A stretch of DNA of 64,000 nt, taken from the NCBI GenBank assembly GCA_023415305.1, contig JAEZKZ010000114.1:1-64000 (forward strand), in the 5' to 3' direction. Under the pieces are notes generated by a model. The model was not told the origin of the DNA and did no database searches. It saw nothing but the letters and a program-made list of their open reading frames with translations. The translations under genes and the position numbers were made by a program. This DNA comes from Bacillota bacterium. GTDB lineage: Bacteria; Bacillota; Clostridia; Acetivibrionales; DSM-1351. Positions 18,092 through 25,961 of this stretch are shown one piece after another; position 1 is the stretch's first letter; every line of letters starts with the position of its first letter.

Positions 18092-19142
18092 TAGGTTTTT
18101 GTTGATAAAATCCTGGGGCTGTGGGTTCTGGTCAGATGTTGACCATGTTATGGGACAGCTTTTAGTTGCTGAAATAACAAACAGAATTCCAATAGTATAT
18201 TGGGGAACTAATAGTCTCTACGGGGAATCCTTTAATACAAATGCTTTTGAGCTTTATTTTGAGCCGTTAGCCGACTATACGGTTCATGATATTGTGAGGC
18301 CGGAATATACTTATTATCCGCCTATATGGAATTTCAGCAACGTTATGATTGAAGATCTGGATAAGGTGGCCTGGGCATATAGAAATTTGGGTGAAATGAT
18401 AAACAGTGATGCAAACGTAATTGTAAGTGATGTTCACTACTTTATACGTCCAATAATAAATTTCATTCCAAGTGAGCACTGGGCTTACGGGATGAACGCA
18501 CATCAAATTTATCGTTTTTTGTTTGATAAATACCTTAGGTTAAAGCCTGATATCCTCCAGGAAATAGATGAATTCTATGAAAAAGAGATGAAAGATGGGA
18601 GGCCGCTTCTAGGTGTTCATATAAGGGGCGGAGATAAGGTACGGGAAGTTGAAAATCTCTCACATCTGAACAAGCAATACCACATGAAAATTAAAGAGTT
18701 TATCTCCAGATACAGAATAGAGAAGCTGCTACTGCTCACGGATTGCAAGGAAATGGTGGATGATTTTCTTGAGCGTTACGGTTCCAGAGTAGTTTATACC
18801 GATTGCAGAAGAGGGCTTATCAATGCAACGGGTGATGCGCCGCACCTGCAGGATTACACTATAAAGCGGCGTAAAGGAATAGAAATAATAAAGGATACTT
18901 ATCTTGCAGCTAGATGCGATTTCTTCATAGGTAATGGTTATTCAAACGTATCCTATACCGTAAAACGCCTGAAGGATTGGCCTGAAGAGAACATGGTTCT
19001 CTTTTACAGGGATTTGAAGGGAGAGATAAAGTTAGCTAAAAAGAGGGTAAAGGCTGAGGGTAAGAGGAGAATTCTGGAGTCAGAGAGCCACCGGTTGGAG
19101 TATCCTGAATTTTACGGAGGTGTTAATACTTATGTCGACTAA
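18081..19142 (+). CDS. GT23-like putative fucosyltransferase, paralogue 3
   Basis: A 353-residue protein with FLLIKSWGCGFWSDVDHVMG, FDKYLRLKPDILQEIDEFYE, GVHIRGGDKVREVENL (motif at residues 180-186), LLLTDCKEMVDDFL and DFFIGNGYSNVSYTV. The run KYLRLKPDILQEIDEF...GVHIR is the closest here to FUT8 (KYLIRPQPWLEKEIEEA...GVHVRR, from memory). I place the start at the ATG at 18081 after GGGAGGTG; the frame from 18060 is longer but lacks a site. The start overlaps the stop of the preceding gene by 11 bases. The basic C-terminal tail after about residue 310 is not conserved in paralogue 1. Confidence 0.68.
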   Translation: MPNDRFLLIKSWGCGFWSDVDHVMGQLLVAEITNRIPIVYWGTNSLYGESFNTNAFELYFEPLADYTVHDIVRPEYTYYPPIWNFSNVMIEDLDKVAWAYRNLGEMINSDANVIVSDVHYFIRPIINFIPSEHWAYGMNAHQIYRFLFDKYLRLKPDILQEIDEFYEKEMKDGRPLLGVHIRGGDKVREVENLSHLNKQYHMKIKEFISRYRIEKLLLLTDCKEMVDDFLERYGSRVVYTDCRRGLINATGDAPHLQDYTIKRRKGIEIIKDTYLAARCDFFIGNGYSNVSYTVKRLKDWPEENMVLFYRDLKGEIKLAKKRVKAEGKRRILESESHRLEYPEFYGGVNTYVD

Positions 19143-20091
19143 TAGATTTCTTCTGATAAAAGCTTTAGGTAACAGCCTCTGGGGTGAGGTTGATCATGTA
19201 ATGTGTCAAATCCTGGCAGCCGAACTCACAAACAGGATGCCGGTGATTTATTGGGGGATGGAGAGCCTTTACAGTGAATCCCTTACTACAAATGCATTTG
19301 ATTTCTTCTTTGAACCCGTTTCGCAATTCAGCTTTCGTGATGTTGTAAGGGTAGAGTATACTTATTATCCCTCTGTTTGGAAATTTGAAAATGTACTGGC
19401 TGAAGATACAGACAGATTGAAAATGGAAAATCGTGATCTTAAAAGCCTTATGAAGAGTGATGCCAATGTAGTAGTCAGCGATGTATATTACCCTATACGT
19501 GCCTTGCTGCCCTGGGTAAAAAGTGATCATTGGGCGTATGGTAAAACCCCTCACCAGATATATAGAAGACTTTTCGATACTTATCTAAAACCTAAGCCTG
19601 AAATTTTAAAGGAAATAAGGAAATTTATCAATACCAATCCAAATTTCAGGGATGAAAAGCCTATTATAGGTGTTCATGTAAGAGGAGATGCTATTGTAAA
19701 GGAAGTGGCCCAATTATATGACCTTAATGAATATTACAAACCAAACTTATGGCAGTTTATTGTACGGTATAATGCCAGGCATCTGTTCTTAATCACAGAC
19801 TCAAAGAAAATATTTTCACAATATAAAAAGCTATACGGAAAAAACGACTTGCTCATTTACTCAGACAGTAAAAAAGAACCACTTAAAGAGAGAATTGCAA
19901 CCTGTCTGTTGGACTATCCGAATAAACGCCATAAAGGAGTAGAACTGGTAAAGGATACGGTTGAGATAATCAAGGACACTTATCTTGCGGCACAATGTGA
20001 TTTTTTTATAGGGAATGGATATTCAAATCTTTCAAATACGGTAATGCGTCTTAAAGACTGGCCTGATACTAATATAAAACTATTATATTGA
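19132..20091 (+). CDS. GT23-like putative fucosyltransferase, paralogue 4
   Basis: A 319-residue protein with FLLIKALGNSLWGEVDHVMC, RLFDTYLKPKPEILKEIRKF, GVHVRGDAIVKEVAQL (residues 181-196), LFLITDSKKIFSQY and DFFIGNGYSNLSNTV. Its nucleotide-site motif reads HVRGDAI, with the Asp shifted by one and no Lys, so activity or donor choice may differ from the other three. A duplicated KDT segment (ELVKDTVEIIKDTYLA) is also peculiar to it. The start at 19132 has GGAGGTG upstream and overlaps the preceding stop by 11 bases. A strong hairpin follows at 20113. Confidence 0.66.
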   Translation: MSTNRFLLIKALGNSLWGEVDHVMCQILAAELTNRMPVIYWGMESLYSESLTTNAFDFFFEPVSQFSFRDVVRVEYTYYPSVWKFENVLAEDTDRLKMENRDLKSLMKSDANVVVSDVYYPIRALLPWVKSDHWAYGKTPHQIYRRLFDTYLKPKPEILKEIRKFINTNPNFRDEKPIIGVHVRGDAIVKEVAQLYDLNEYYKPNLWQFIVRYNARHLFLITDSKKIFSQYKKLYGKNDLLIYSDSKKEPLKERIATCLLDYPNKRHKGVELVKDTVEIIKDTYLAAQCDFFIGNGYSNLSNTVMRLKDWPDTNIKLLY

Positions 20092-20112
20092 AATTATTCA
20101 GAAAATGGAAAG

Positions 20113-20142
20113 GCCCAGCGTGACACATAATGTCACACTGGG
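20113..20142. terminator. Hairpin between convergent genes
   Basis: GCCCAGCGTGACA and TGTCACACTGGGC form a 13-base stem (one mismatch) around CATAA. It lies between the last glycosyltransferase gene and the convergent secreted-protein gene. There is no strong T-run on either side, so it is a probable but imperfect bidirectional terminator. Confidence 0.55.
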
Positions 20143-20195
20143 CAGACCAAAGGCTATGCCACCCTTAGTGAAGGATTTGATTAAAATAAGAACCT

Positions 20196-20831
20196 TTATT
20201 TTTTAGGGATATAACTGTTTAACAATTTCGTATCTGCCAGTATTTTCTTTTTTAGTACATCAATTCTGCCTATAAGTTGGTTATACATTTCAGAATTTAT
20301 TTTGTCTGCTTCTTTGGAGACTAAATGTTTTTCAACCTCTTTTATCCTATTGGATAATGCGTTTAATTTACCTGTGTAACTATTTACAAAGCCCTTTAGG
20401 CTTGACCCTTTAATTTTAGGTCCACCAATTGTTATTGCTGAACCGGTAGTTGAAACTGCAGTTCCGGAGGTTGACACAGCAGAGCCTGTTGTGGTGATTG
20501 CCGAGCCGGTTGTAATATTGGCAGTTATATAGGAATTCATTTCTTTAGACAGCTTATTGTAATCAACTTCAATTCTTATTACTTTTTTATCAATATTATT
20601 TAGCTTTTCAACATGGGGGTCCTTTACAGCTTTATTTTCTGTTTTTTTCTCAGTCTTTTTATCAGTCTTTTTCTCAGACTTCATTACGTTACTTTTCTCA
20701 GTTTTGGTTTCTAGCCTGGTATCCTTTTTTTCGGTAGCATTTTGATTTTTTGCAGATGCTGCAAAGGGCATTGACGATATAAGAGCTATTGCGGTAATTA
20801 GTGCCAATGCTTTATGTAATTTTTTTCTCAT
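20196..20831 (-). CDS. Secreted Thr/Ser/Gly-repeat protein, unknown function
   Basis: A 211-residue exported protein. The signal peptide is KALALITAIALISSMPFAASA with likely cleavage after ASA. A very Lys/Glu-rich stretch follows (about residues 28-75), then a helix, then four short repeats TTGSAIT/TTGSAVS/TSGTAVS/TTGSAIT (about 102-132), and a C-terminal coiled-coil-like region. No anchor is seen. The ATG at 20831 is chosen because GGGAGGT lies just upstream on the minus strand. It converges on the glycosyltransferase genes. The Thr/Ser-rich repeats would suit O-glycosylation, but there is no direct evidence that it is a substrate. Confidence 0.62.
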   Translation of the reverse strand: MRKKLHKALALITAIALISSMPFAASAKNQNATEKKDTRLETKTEKSNVMKSEKKTDKKTEKKTENKAVKDPHVEKLNNIDKKVIRIEVDYNKLSKEMNSYITANITTGSAITTTGSAVSTSGTAVSTTGSAITIGGPKIKGSSLKGFVNSYTGKLNALSNRIKEVEKHLVSKEADKINSEMYNQLIGRIDVLKKKILADTKLLNSYIPKK

Positions 20832-20987
20832 AGTGTTACCTCCCTTTCTTTTATATATTTCGACAGAGAAAGACAAAATGAGGGGGGAGTCTTTTTGTTT
20901 AATTATTGTTCCACTTTTCCAAGGTATTTCGTATTATATATCATTGGTATAAATACCCGGCTATAAGTCATTTTTTGGAGGAGTATG

Positions 20988-21893
20988 ATGGATACCAAGG
21001 AAACTAAATATTTTAGCTATATTAAAAGTAAGTATCCACAAATTGTAATTGAAAAGATGGAATGCAATTTTACCGATGGAAAACATGGAGATATTGTTAT
21101 TGTTAATGAAAAGGATGTTTTCAAGTTTGCAAGGTATGATTGGAGCGTCGGATATATAGATAACGAAGTCAATGTAATCAATACCATTGGAAGAAATTTT
21201 TCAATTACTGTACCAAGGGCTGAACTTATTGAAAAAGGGATTGGCCGGTTCAGTTATATAAGAGGAGAGCCCTTGTACAGAAATGCTCTGTTGCAACTGG
21301 GAAGCAGGGCACAGGACATGATTGCAGAGCAATTGGCAGATTTTTTGAACCAGCTTCATACCATACCCTTAAAGGGAGATAACTTTAATAAAATATCAGA
21401 ATGCCAGTTGACTATGTCACAGGAAGAGTGGCTCGCAAAATGTGAGGAAATTGAAAGAAAGGTATTCCCGTATTGTGATAGTTACTCAAGGGAGTATTTC
21501 AGGCAGATTTTTAAACCCTTGCTTGAGAATGAAAAGTTTATAAACTTTAAACCGACTCTTATTCATGGAGATTTGTCTCCATATCATATTATTTTTAACA
21601 AAAATATAAACCGAATGAGTGGGATTATCGATTTTGGTTTGTCAGGAACGGGTGATCCTGCTTATGATATAGCAACTCTCCTGGATAATTATGGGGAGTC
21701 CTTTATAAAAAGAATGAGCAGATTTTATAAAAATATTATCCAGTACCTTGATAGGGCAAGATTTTATGCTTACATAAACTATGCGTTATGGGCTAAAGCC
21801 TTATCCGATATGCTTGCGACACGAGATTTCAGTAACTTCAGAATTCCGGTGAAGGACAGAGACATTATGCCTATAGGGACAAAATGGCTTTAA
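20988..21893 (+). CDS. Aminoglycoside phosphotransferase (APH)-fold kinase
   Basis: A 301-residue protein of the APH/choline kinase fold. The N-lobe has VVNEKDVFKFARYDW. The Brenner-type catalytic loop is LIHGDLSPYHIIF (catalytic Asp) and the metal-binding motif is IIDFGLSGTGDPAYDIATL. In the catalytic loop the usual Asn (HxDxxxxN) is His, which may alter activity. The GGAGGAG site suits the second ATG (20988) better than the one three bases before. The substrate could be a drug, sugar or other small molecule; resistance to aminoglycosides should not be assumed. Confidence 0.75.
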   Translation: MDTKETKYFSYIKSKYPQIVIEKMECNFTDGKHGDIVIVNEKDVFKFARYDWSVGYIDNEVNVINTIGRNFSITVPRAELIEKGIGRFSYIRGEPLYRNALLQLGSRAQDMIAEQLADFLNQLHTIPLKGDNFNKISECQLTMSQEEWLAKCEEIERKVFPYCDSYSREYFRQIFKPLLENEKFINFKPTLIHGDLSPYHIIFNKNINRMSGIIDFGLSGTGDPAYDIATLLDNYGESFIKRMSRFYKNIIQYLDRARFYAYINYALWAKALSDMLATRDFSNFRIPVKDRDIMPIGTKWL

Positions 21894-21986
21894 GGAATAT
21901 GCTGAGTCATATAAAATGCTTCTCAGAATATATTTATTATTTAAGAATATATATTTTAGTATGAAAGAAGATTGGGAGTGGGACGT

Positions 21987-22439
21987 ATGAATTATACCCC
22001 TGAGGAATTAAGAAGTATTTGTCTCAAAAGATCGATTCTGGACGGCTATAACAGAAAACAGGTTGATAATTTACTAACTTTAATTAATGAAGATTACTCA
22101 AGAGTTGTAAAAGAAAATGAAGAAATGAAGAATAGGATAAACAGTTTAAATGAAGCAATACAGCACTACAAAATGCTTGAAGAATCACTTCAACACTCAA
22201 TTCTGGTTGCTCAGCATACAAGTGAACAAATAAAAGTAAATGCATGTGAAAAGGCAAGACTTATCACAAATGAAGCCGAGGTAAATGCCTGCAAGCTTAT
22301 AGAAACAGCTAATCAGGAAATTGTAAGAGCCAAAGGCAAACTTGAGGAGATAAAGGCAGAGCTATTTACCTTTAAAAAGAAAACCGAAGTGCTTCTTCTG
22401 GCTCAAATGGATGTTCTTAACCAGATAACCATTGATTAG
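21987..22439 (+). CDS. DivIVA-like coiled-coil protein
   Basis: A 150-residue cytoplasmic protein. The N-terminus (YTPEELRSICLKRSILDGYNRKQVDNLLT) matches the membrane-binding start of DivIVA/GpsB-type proteins, including the Y-x-x-x-Q/EVD spacing. Most of the remainder is a coiled coil (about 30-140). The ATG at 21987 has GGGAGTGGG upstream. DivIVA proteins mark curved membrane at cell poles and septa; this is a short, probably accessory member. It ends at a terminator shared with convergent fcl. Confidence 0.7.
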   Translation: MNYTPEELRSICLKRSILDGYNRKQVDNLLTLINEDYSRVVKENEEMKNRINSLNEAIQHYKMLEESLQHSILVAQHTSEQIKVNACEKARLITNEAEVNACKLIETANQEIVRAKGKLEEIKAELFTFKKKTEVLLLAQMDVLNQITID

Positions 22440-22505
22440 GTAATTGATTTTTACTGGGAATGGTCAAAAAAGATATCACTGATTATGTTAAAGGTATGGA
22501 ATTAG

Positions 22506-22529
22506 GGCAGTTCCCTTTAGGGAACTGCC
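22506..22529. terminator. Bidirectional terminator
   Basis: GGCAGTTCCC and GGGAACTGCC form a perfect 10-base stem with a TTTA loop, followed by a T-rich run on the plus strand. It separates the convergent divIVA-like and fcl genes. Confidence 0.8.
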
Positions 22530-22555
22530 TTCTTCCTTTCTAGGGTTTTCATATA

Positions 22556-23485
22556 TTAGTGTGAAATCTTTAAATAATATTCATATTCCAGGCGCAAACC
22601 TTCCTCCATATCAATTTTAGGCCTCCAGCCGGTCTCCAGAATTTTTGTATTATCAAGAACTCTTCTGGGAGTACCGTCTGGTTTTGTTGTATCAAAAATC
22701 AATTCGCCATAGTAACCGATGACCTTTTTAAGGGCTTCTGCCAGTCCCTTGATGCTTACCTCTTTACCCGAACCAATATTCACAAAGTCATTGCCCTCAT
22801 AGGTCAGCATTAAATTCAGGCAGGCTTCTGCCATATCATCAACGTAAAGAAATTCTCTTAAAGGAGTACCTGTTCCCCAAAGTTCAACCCTGGGACTATT
22901 ATCAAGCTTTGCCTTGTGCAGCTTAATAATTATTGATGGAATTACATGAGCGTTGTATAAATCAAATCTGTCATTTATTCCATACAGACTTGCCGGCATT
23001 GCACATATAAAGCTTGTGCCATATTGTCTGTTATAGGACTGACACATTTTTATACCGGATATTTTTGCTAAAGCATAGGCCTCATTTGTGGGTTCAAGAG
23101 GGCCGGTAAGCAGATAGTCCTCTTTAATTGGCTGTGGGCAGGTTTTAGGGTAGATACAGGAACTTCCCAGAAACATCAGCTTCTTAACACCATATTTATA
23201 GGAGCTTTTAATAAGGTTGCACTCCATTAGCATATTTTCCATTATAAAGTCTGCAGGAAAAGTATTGTTGGCATGAATACCTCCAACCTTTGCCGCAGCT
23301 ATAAATACATATTCGGGTTTTTCGGCTCTGAAAAACTCTTCGGTGGAAGCCTGGTCTGTCAGATCCAATTCACTATGCGTTCTATATATAATCTTAGGAT
23401 AACCGTTGCGTTCAAGACACCGGACCAGGGCCGATCCCACCATACCTGTATGTCCTGCAACATATATTTTACTGTCCTTATTCAT
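22556..23485 (-). CDS. fcl: GDP-L-fucose synthase
   Basis: Converts GDP-4-keto-6-deoxy-D-mannose to GDP-L-fucose by epimerising C3 and C5 and reducing C4 with NADPH. Visible motifs are GHTGMVGSALVRCLE (nucleotide binding), FLGSSCIYPK, the catalytic YALAKISGIKMC (YxxxK), and ELWGTGTPLREFLYVDDMA, all diagnostic for Fcl/WcaG. At 309 residues it is full length. GAGGGGGG precedes the ATG. It lies 36 bases after gmd in the same transcript. The product would be the donor for the GT23-like enzymes in this window. Confidence 0.93.
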   Translation of the reverse strand: MNKDSKIYVAGHTGMVGSALVRCLERNGYPKIIYRTHSELDLTDQASTEEFFRAEKPEYVFIAAAKVGGIHANNTFPADFIMENMLMECNLIKSSYKYGVKKLMFLGSSCIYPKTCPQPIKEDYLLTGPLEPTNEAYALAKISGIKMCQSYNRQYGTSFICAMPASLYGINDRFDLYNAHVIPSIIIKLHKAKLDNSPRVELWGTGTPLREFLYVDDMAEACLNLMLTYEGNDFVNIGSGKEVSIKGLAEALKKVIGYYGELIFDTTKPDGTPRRVLDNTKILETGWRPKIDMEEGLRLEYEYYLKISH

Positions 23486-23521
23486 ATTAACCCCCCCTCT
23501 AAGGATATAAATTTGACTCTT

Positions 23522-24541
23522 TTAACCTTTTAGGTCGCTTTCCACCATCAATTTGACCAATTCCTCAAAGGATACCTTTTGAGTCCAGTTAAGCCGGCTT
23601 TTTGCCTTTGTCGGGTCACCCAGTAAAAGATCTACTTCTGTTGGGCGGAAAAACTGGCTGCTTACATTAATCAATTCTCGACCTGTTCCCTTGTCAATAG
23701 CTTTCTCAGTGACACCCTGCCCCTCCCATTTCAGGTTGATCCCTACATGTTTAAAGGCCAACTCACAGAATTCCCTTACTGTATGCGTCTCACCTGTAGC
23801 TATTACAAAATCCTCGGGTTCAGGCTGCTGCAATATAAGCCACATTGCTTCAACATAATCTCCGGCGTAACCCCAATCTCTTTTGGCATCAAGGTTGCCC
23901 AGCACAAGCTTATCCTGTTTTCCCTTTAATATATTAGAAATGCCAAGGGTAATTTTTCTGGTTACAAAATTTTCCCCTCTTCTGGGGGATTCATGGTTGA
24001 AGAGAATACCATTACATGCAAACAGACCGTAGGCCTCTCTGTAGTTTACAGTTACCCAGTAAGCATAAAGCTTTGCAGCGGCATAGGGACTTCTCGGATA
24101 GAAAGGAGTGCTTTCCCTTTGCGGCACCTCCTGTACCTTACCAAATAATTCGCTTGAAGAGGCTTGGTAAAATTTTGTGTCAGGCTTAACGTCTCTTATA
24201 CAGTCCAGCAGTCTAAGCGTACCCAGACCGTTTGCATCAGATGTATATTCCGGCACGTCAAAGGATACCTTGACATGGCTCTGCGCACCAAGATTGTAAA
24301 CTTCATCAGGCTGAATTTGATATATTAATTTGGTTATGCTTCCGGTATCGGTCAGATCTCCGTAATGTATAAAGAAGTGGTTGCTATTGTCTGCACTCTG
24401 CAGCAGATGGTCGATTCTACTTGTATTTACTGTACTGCTCCGTCGGATAATACCGTGTACTTCATAACCTTTATCCAGCAAAAACTCAGAAAGGTATGAA
24501 CCATCCTGACCGGTTATTCCTGTTATTAAAGCTTTTTTCAT
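23522..24541 (-). CDS. gmd: GDP-mannose 4,6-dehydratase
   Basis: Converts GDP-D-mannose to GDP-4-keto-6-deoxy-D-mannose, the first step towards GDP-L-fucose. The 339-residue sequence shows ITGITGQDGSYLSEFLLDKG, HGIIRRSSTVNTSRIDHL, LGAQSHVKVSFDVPEYT, YQASSSELFGKVQEVPQ and YAAAKLYAYW (YxxxK), then FNHESPRRGENFVTRKI, which is typical of Gmd. GAGGAG lies upstream of the ATG. It forms a two-gene operon with fcl and depends on GDP-mannose, which manC at 1499 can make. Confidence 0.95.
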   Translation of the reverse strand: MKKALITGITGQDGSYLSEFLLDKGYEVHGIIRRSSTVNTSRIDHLLQSADNSNHFFIHYGDLTDTGSITKLIYQIQPDEVYNLGAQSHVKVSFDVPEYTSDANGLGTLRLLDCIRDVKPDTKFYQASSSELFGKVQEVPQRESTPFYPRSPYAAAKLYAYWVTVNYREAYGLFACNGILFNHESPRRGENFVTRKITLGISNILKGKQDKLVLGNLDAKRDWGYAGDYVEAMWLILQQPEPEDFVIATGETHTVREFCELAFKHVGINLKWEGQGVTEKAIDKGTGRELINVSSQFFRPTEVDLLLGDPTKAKSRLNWTQKVSFEELVKLMVESDLKG

Positions 24542-24742
24542 GTATACAACTCCTCGAATATTTTTTTATAGTAAGTAAGCTTGGTTGGTGATTACTTGTG
24601 ACGGCTTCTGAAAGACCTCAGGCTAGTAACATAATATGTTTATATGTAAGATTATGGACCAAGTCAATTACAAAACTTTTAAAGTATTTGTTAAATATAT
24701 ACAATAAAAGGGTTAACAACATATGATTAACTGTAAAAATAC

Positions 24743-24891
24743 TTGATATTCAATAAAAAGTTATGGTGGTACAATTAGAGAAATAATTTATGTGCTTCCA
24801 GGATAAAATTAGAAGAATAAAAAATGTTAAAATGACTGGACGGTCTCAAAGATGAGTTTTATAACCCATGGGTTATAGGCTCATCTTTTTT
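24743..24891 (+). promoter_or_regulatory. Leader with terminator-like hairpin upstream of modA
   Basis: This covers most of the 448-base gap between gmd and modA. A TGGTACAAT extended -10 box is at 24767-24775. About 75 bases on, GATGAG at 24851-24856 pairs with CTCATC at 24880-24885 around the perfect 16-base palindrome ATAACCCATGGGTTAT (24861-24876), and a T-run follows. A terminator before the only downstream gene suggests attenuation, but I do not recognise a riboswitch class and see no Moco-type RNA. The DNA at 24542-24740 shows nothing clear beyond the gmd promoter region. Confidence 0.45.
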
Positions 24892-24948
24892 GTTACTCCA
24901 AGAAAGAATAGGTTTTACACAGACCAATACCTGGGGAAAGGTAATTTT

Positions 24949-24993
24949 ATGAACTCAAATGAAGATAAAGTATCTGACAGGAGGTTTTTATGA
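24949..24993 (+). CDS. Possible 14-codon upstream reading frame coupled to modA
   Basis: ATG at 24949 opens a frame of 14 codons (MNSNEDKVSDRRFL) whose TGA overlaps the modA ATG as ATGA. GGGGAAAGG lies seven bases upstream, and the modA ribosome site GGAGG is inside the frame. This would allow translational coupling. It could be chance. Confidence 0.3.
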   Translation: MNSNEDKVSDRRFL

Positions 24994-25814
24994 AAAAATT
25001 TTGGAATTTTTCAACCAAACTATTGGCAGCAATCTTATTGTCGACAATTGTATTTTCCGGCTGTGGGACAGCTTCAAAACAGACTTCAGTAAATACGGGG
25101 GTAACACAGGAGGATACACAGACTGTTGAATTAACTGTAGCGGCAGCATCCAGTCTGAAGGATGCTCTTACAGAAATAAAAAAAGTTTACGAAGAGTCAA
25201 GTAAAAACGTTAAGGTGACGTTTTCCTTTGGAGCCTCGGGAGCACTTCAGCAGCAAATTGAAAATGGGGCTGATGTGGATATATTTATATCTGCTGCTGT
25301 CAAACAAATGGATTCACTGGAGGAAAAAGGGCTGATTATCCCGGATACGCGGAAGAACTTTCTTGAAAATCAGGTTGTTTTGATTGTTCCGAAGGATTCA
25401 ACTTTGATCACTGATTTTAAGGACCTTACTCTGGATAAGGTAAAGCAGATTGGTCTTGGTGAACCCAAGGGCGTACCGGTAGGCCAATATGCTGAAGAGG
25501 TTTTATCAAATCTCAAAATCTTAAAACAGCTGCAAAAAAAGGCTGTATACGGAAACAATGTAAAGGAAGTATTAACCTGGGTGGAAACGGGTAATGTTGA
25601 TGCCGGTATAGTCTATTTCACAGATGCGAAGATTTCCGATAAGGTAAGAATTGCTGCAGCTGCACCCGAAGGATCGCATAAACCTGTTTATTATCCTGCG
25701 GCAGTGATAAAGGAAAGCAAAAATCCTGAAGAGGCCAAAGGGTTTACAGATTTTCTTTATGGCAGTAAAGCTAAAGCTATTTTCGAAAAGTATGGCTTCA
25801 CTTTTTTAATATAA
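24990..25814 (+). CDS. modA: Molybdate ABC transporter substrate-binding lipoprotein
   Basis: A 274-residue lipoprotein: signal KLLAAILLSTIVFSGC with lipobox FSGC and Cys25. The mature part has LTVAAASSLKDALTEIKKVY, VTFSFGASGALQQQIENGADVDIFISA and the late TGNVDAGIVYFTDAKI typical of ModA. It binds molybdate or tungstate outside the membrane and delivers it to ModB/ModC. Neither ModB nor ModC is encoded nearby; the next genes are an unrelated ABC-2 exporter. GGAGG precedes the ATG. A related oxyanion ligand cannot be excluded. Confidence 0.85.
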   Translation: MKKFWNFSTKLLAAILLSTIVFSGCGTASKQTSVNTGVTQEDTQTVELTVAAASSLKDALTEIKKVYEESSKNVKVTFSFGASGALQQQIENGADVDIFISAAVKQMDSLEEKGLIIPDTRKNFLENQVVLIVPKDSTLITDFKDLTLDKVKQIGLGEPKGVPVGQYAEEVLSNLKILKQLQKKAVYGNNVKEVLTWVETGNVDAGIVYFTDAKISDKVRIAAAAPEGSHKPVYYPAAVIKESKNPEEAKGFTDFLYGSKAKAIFEKYGFTFLI

Positions 25815-25961
25815 TATTATGACAATTGTCACATTTACTTCTGATTCCAGACACTTAAGTATTACATCCGGAATATGTAAAATATTATTGTAAGGTAATA
25901 CATGAAAATTTCCGGCGAAGGTATTTATTCCGGCTGTCGGCTATATATGGAGGTTTGAATC

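Noticed and set aside
20985..21893. Aminoglycoside resistance gene
   Set aside because: Only the kinase fold is visible and the catalytic loop is altered; resistance cannot be claimed.
24743..24990. Molybdenum-cofactor riboswitch before modA
   Set aside because: The leader is short and A/T-rich and lacks the conserved helices I would expect.
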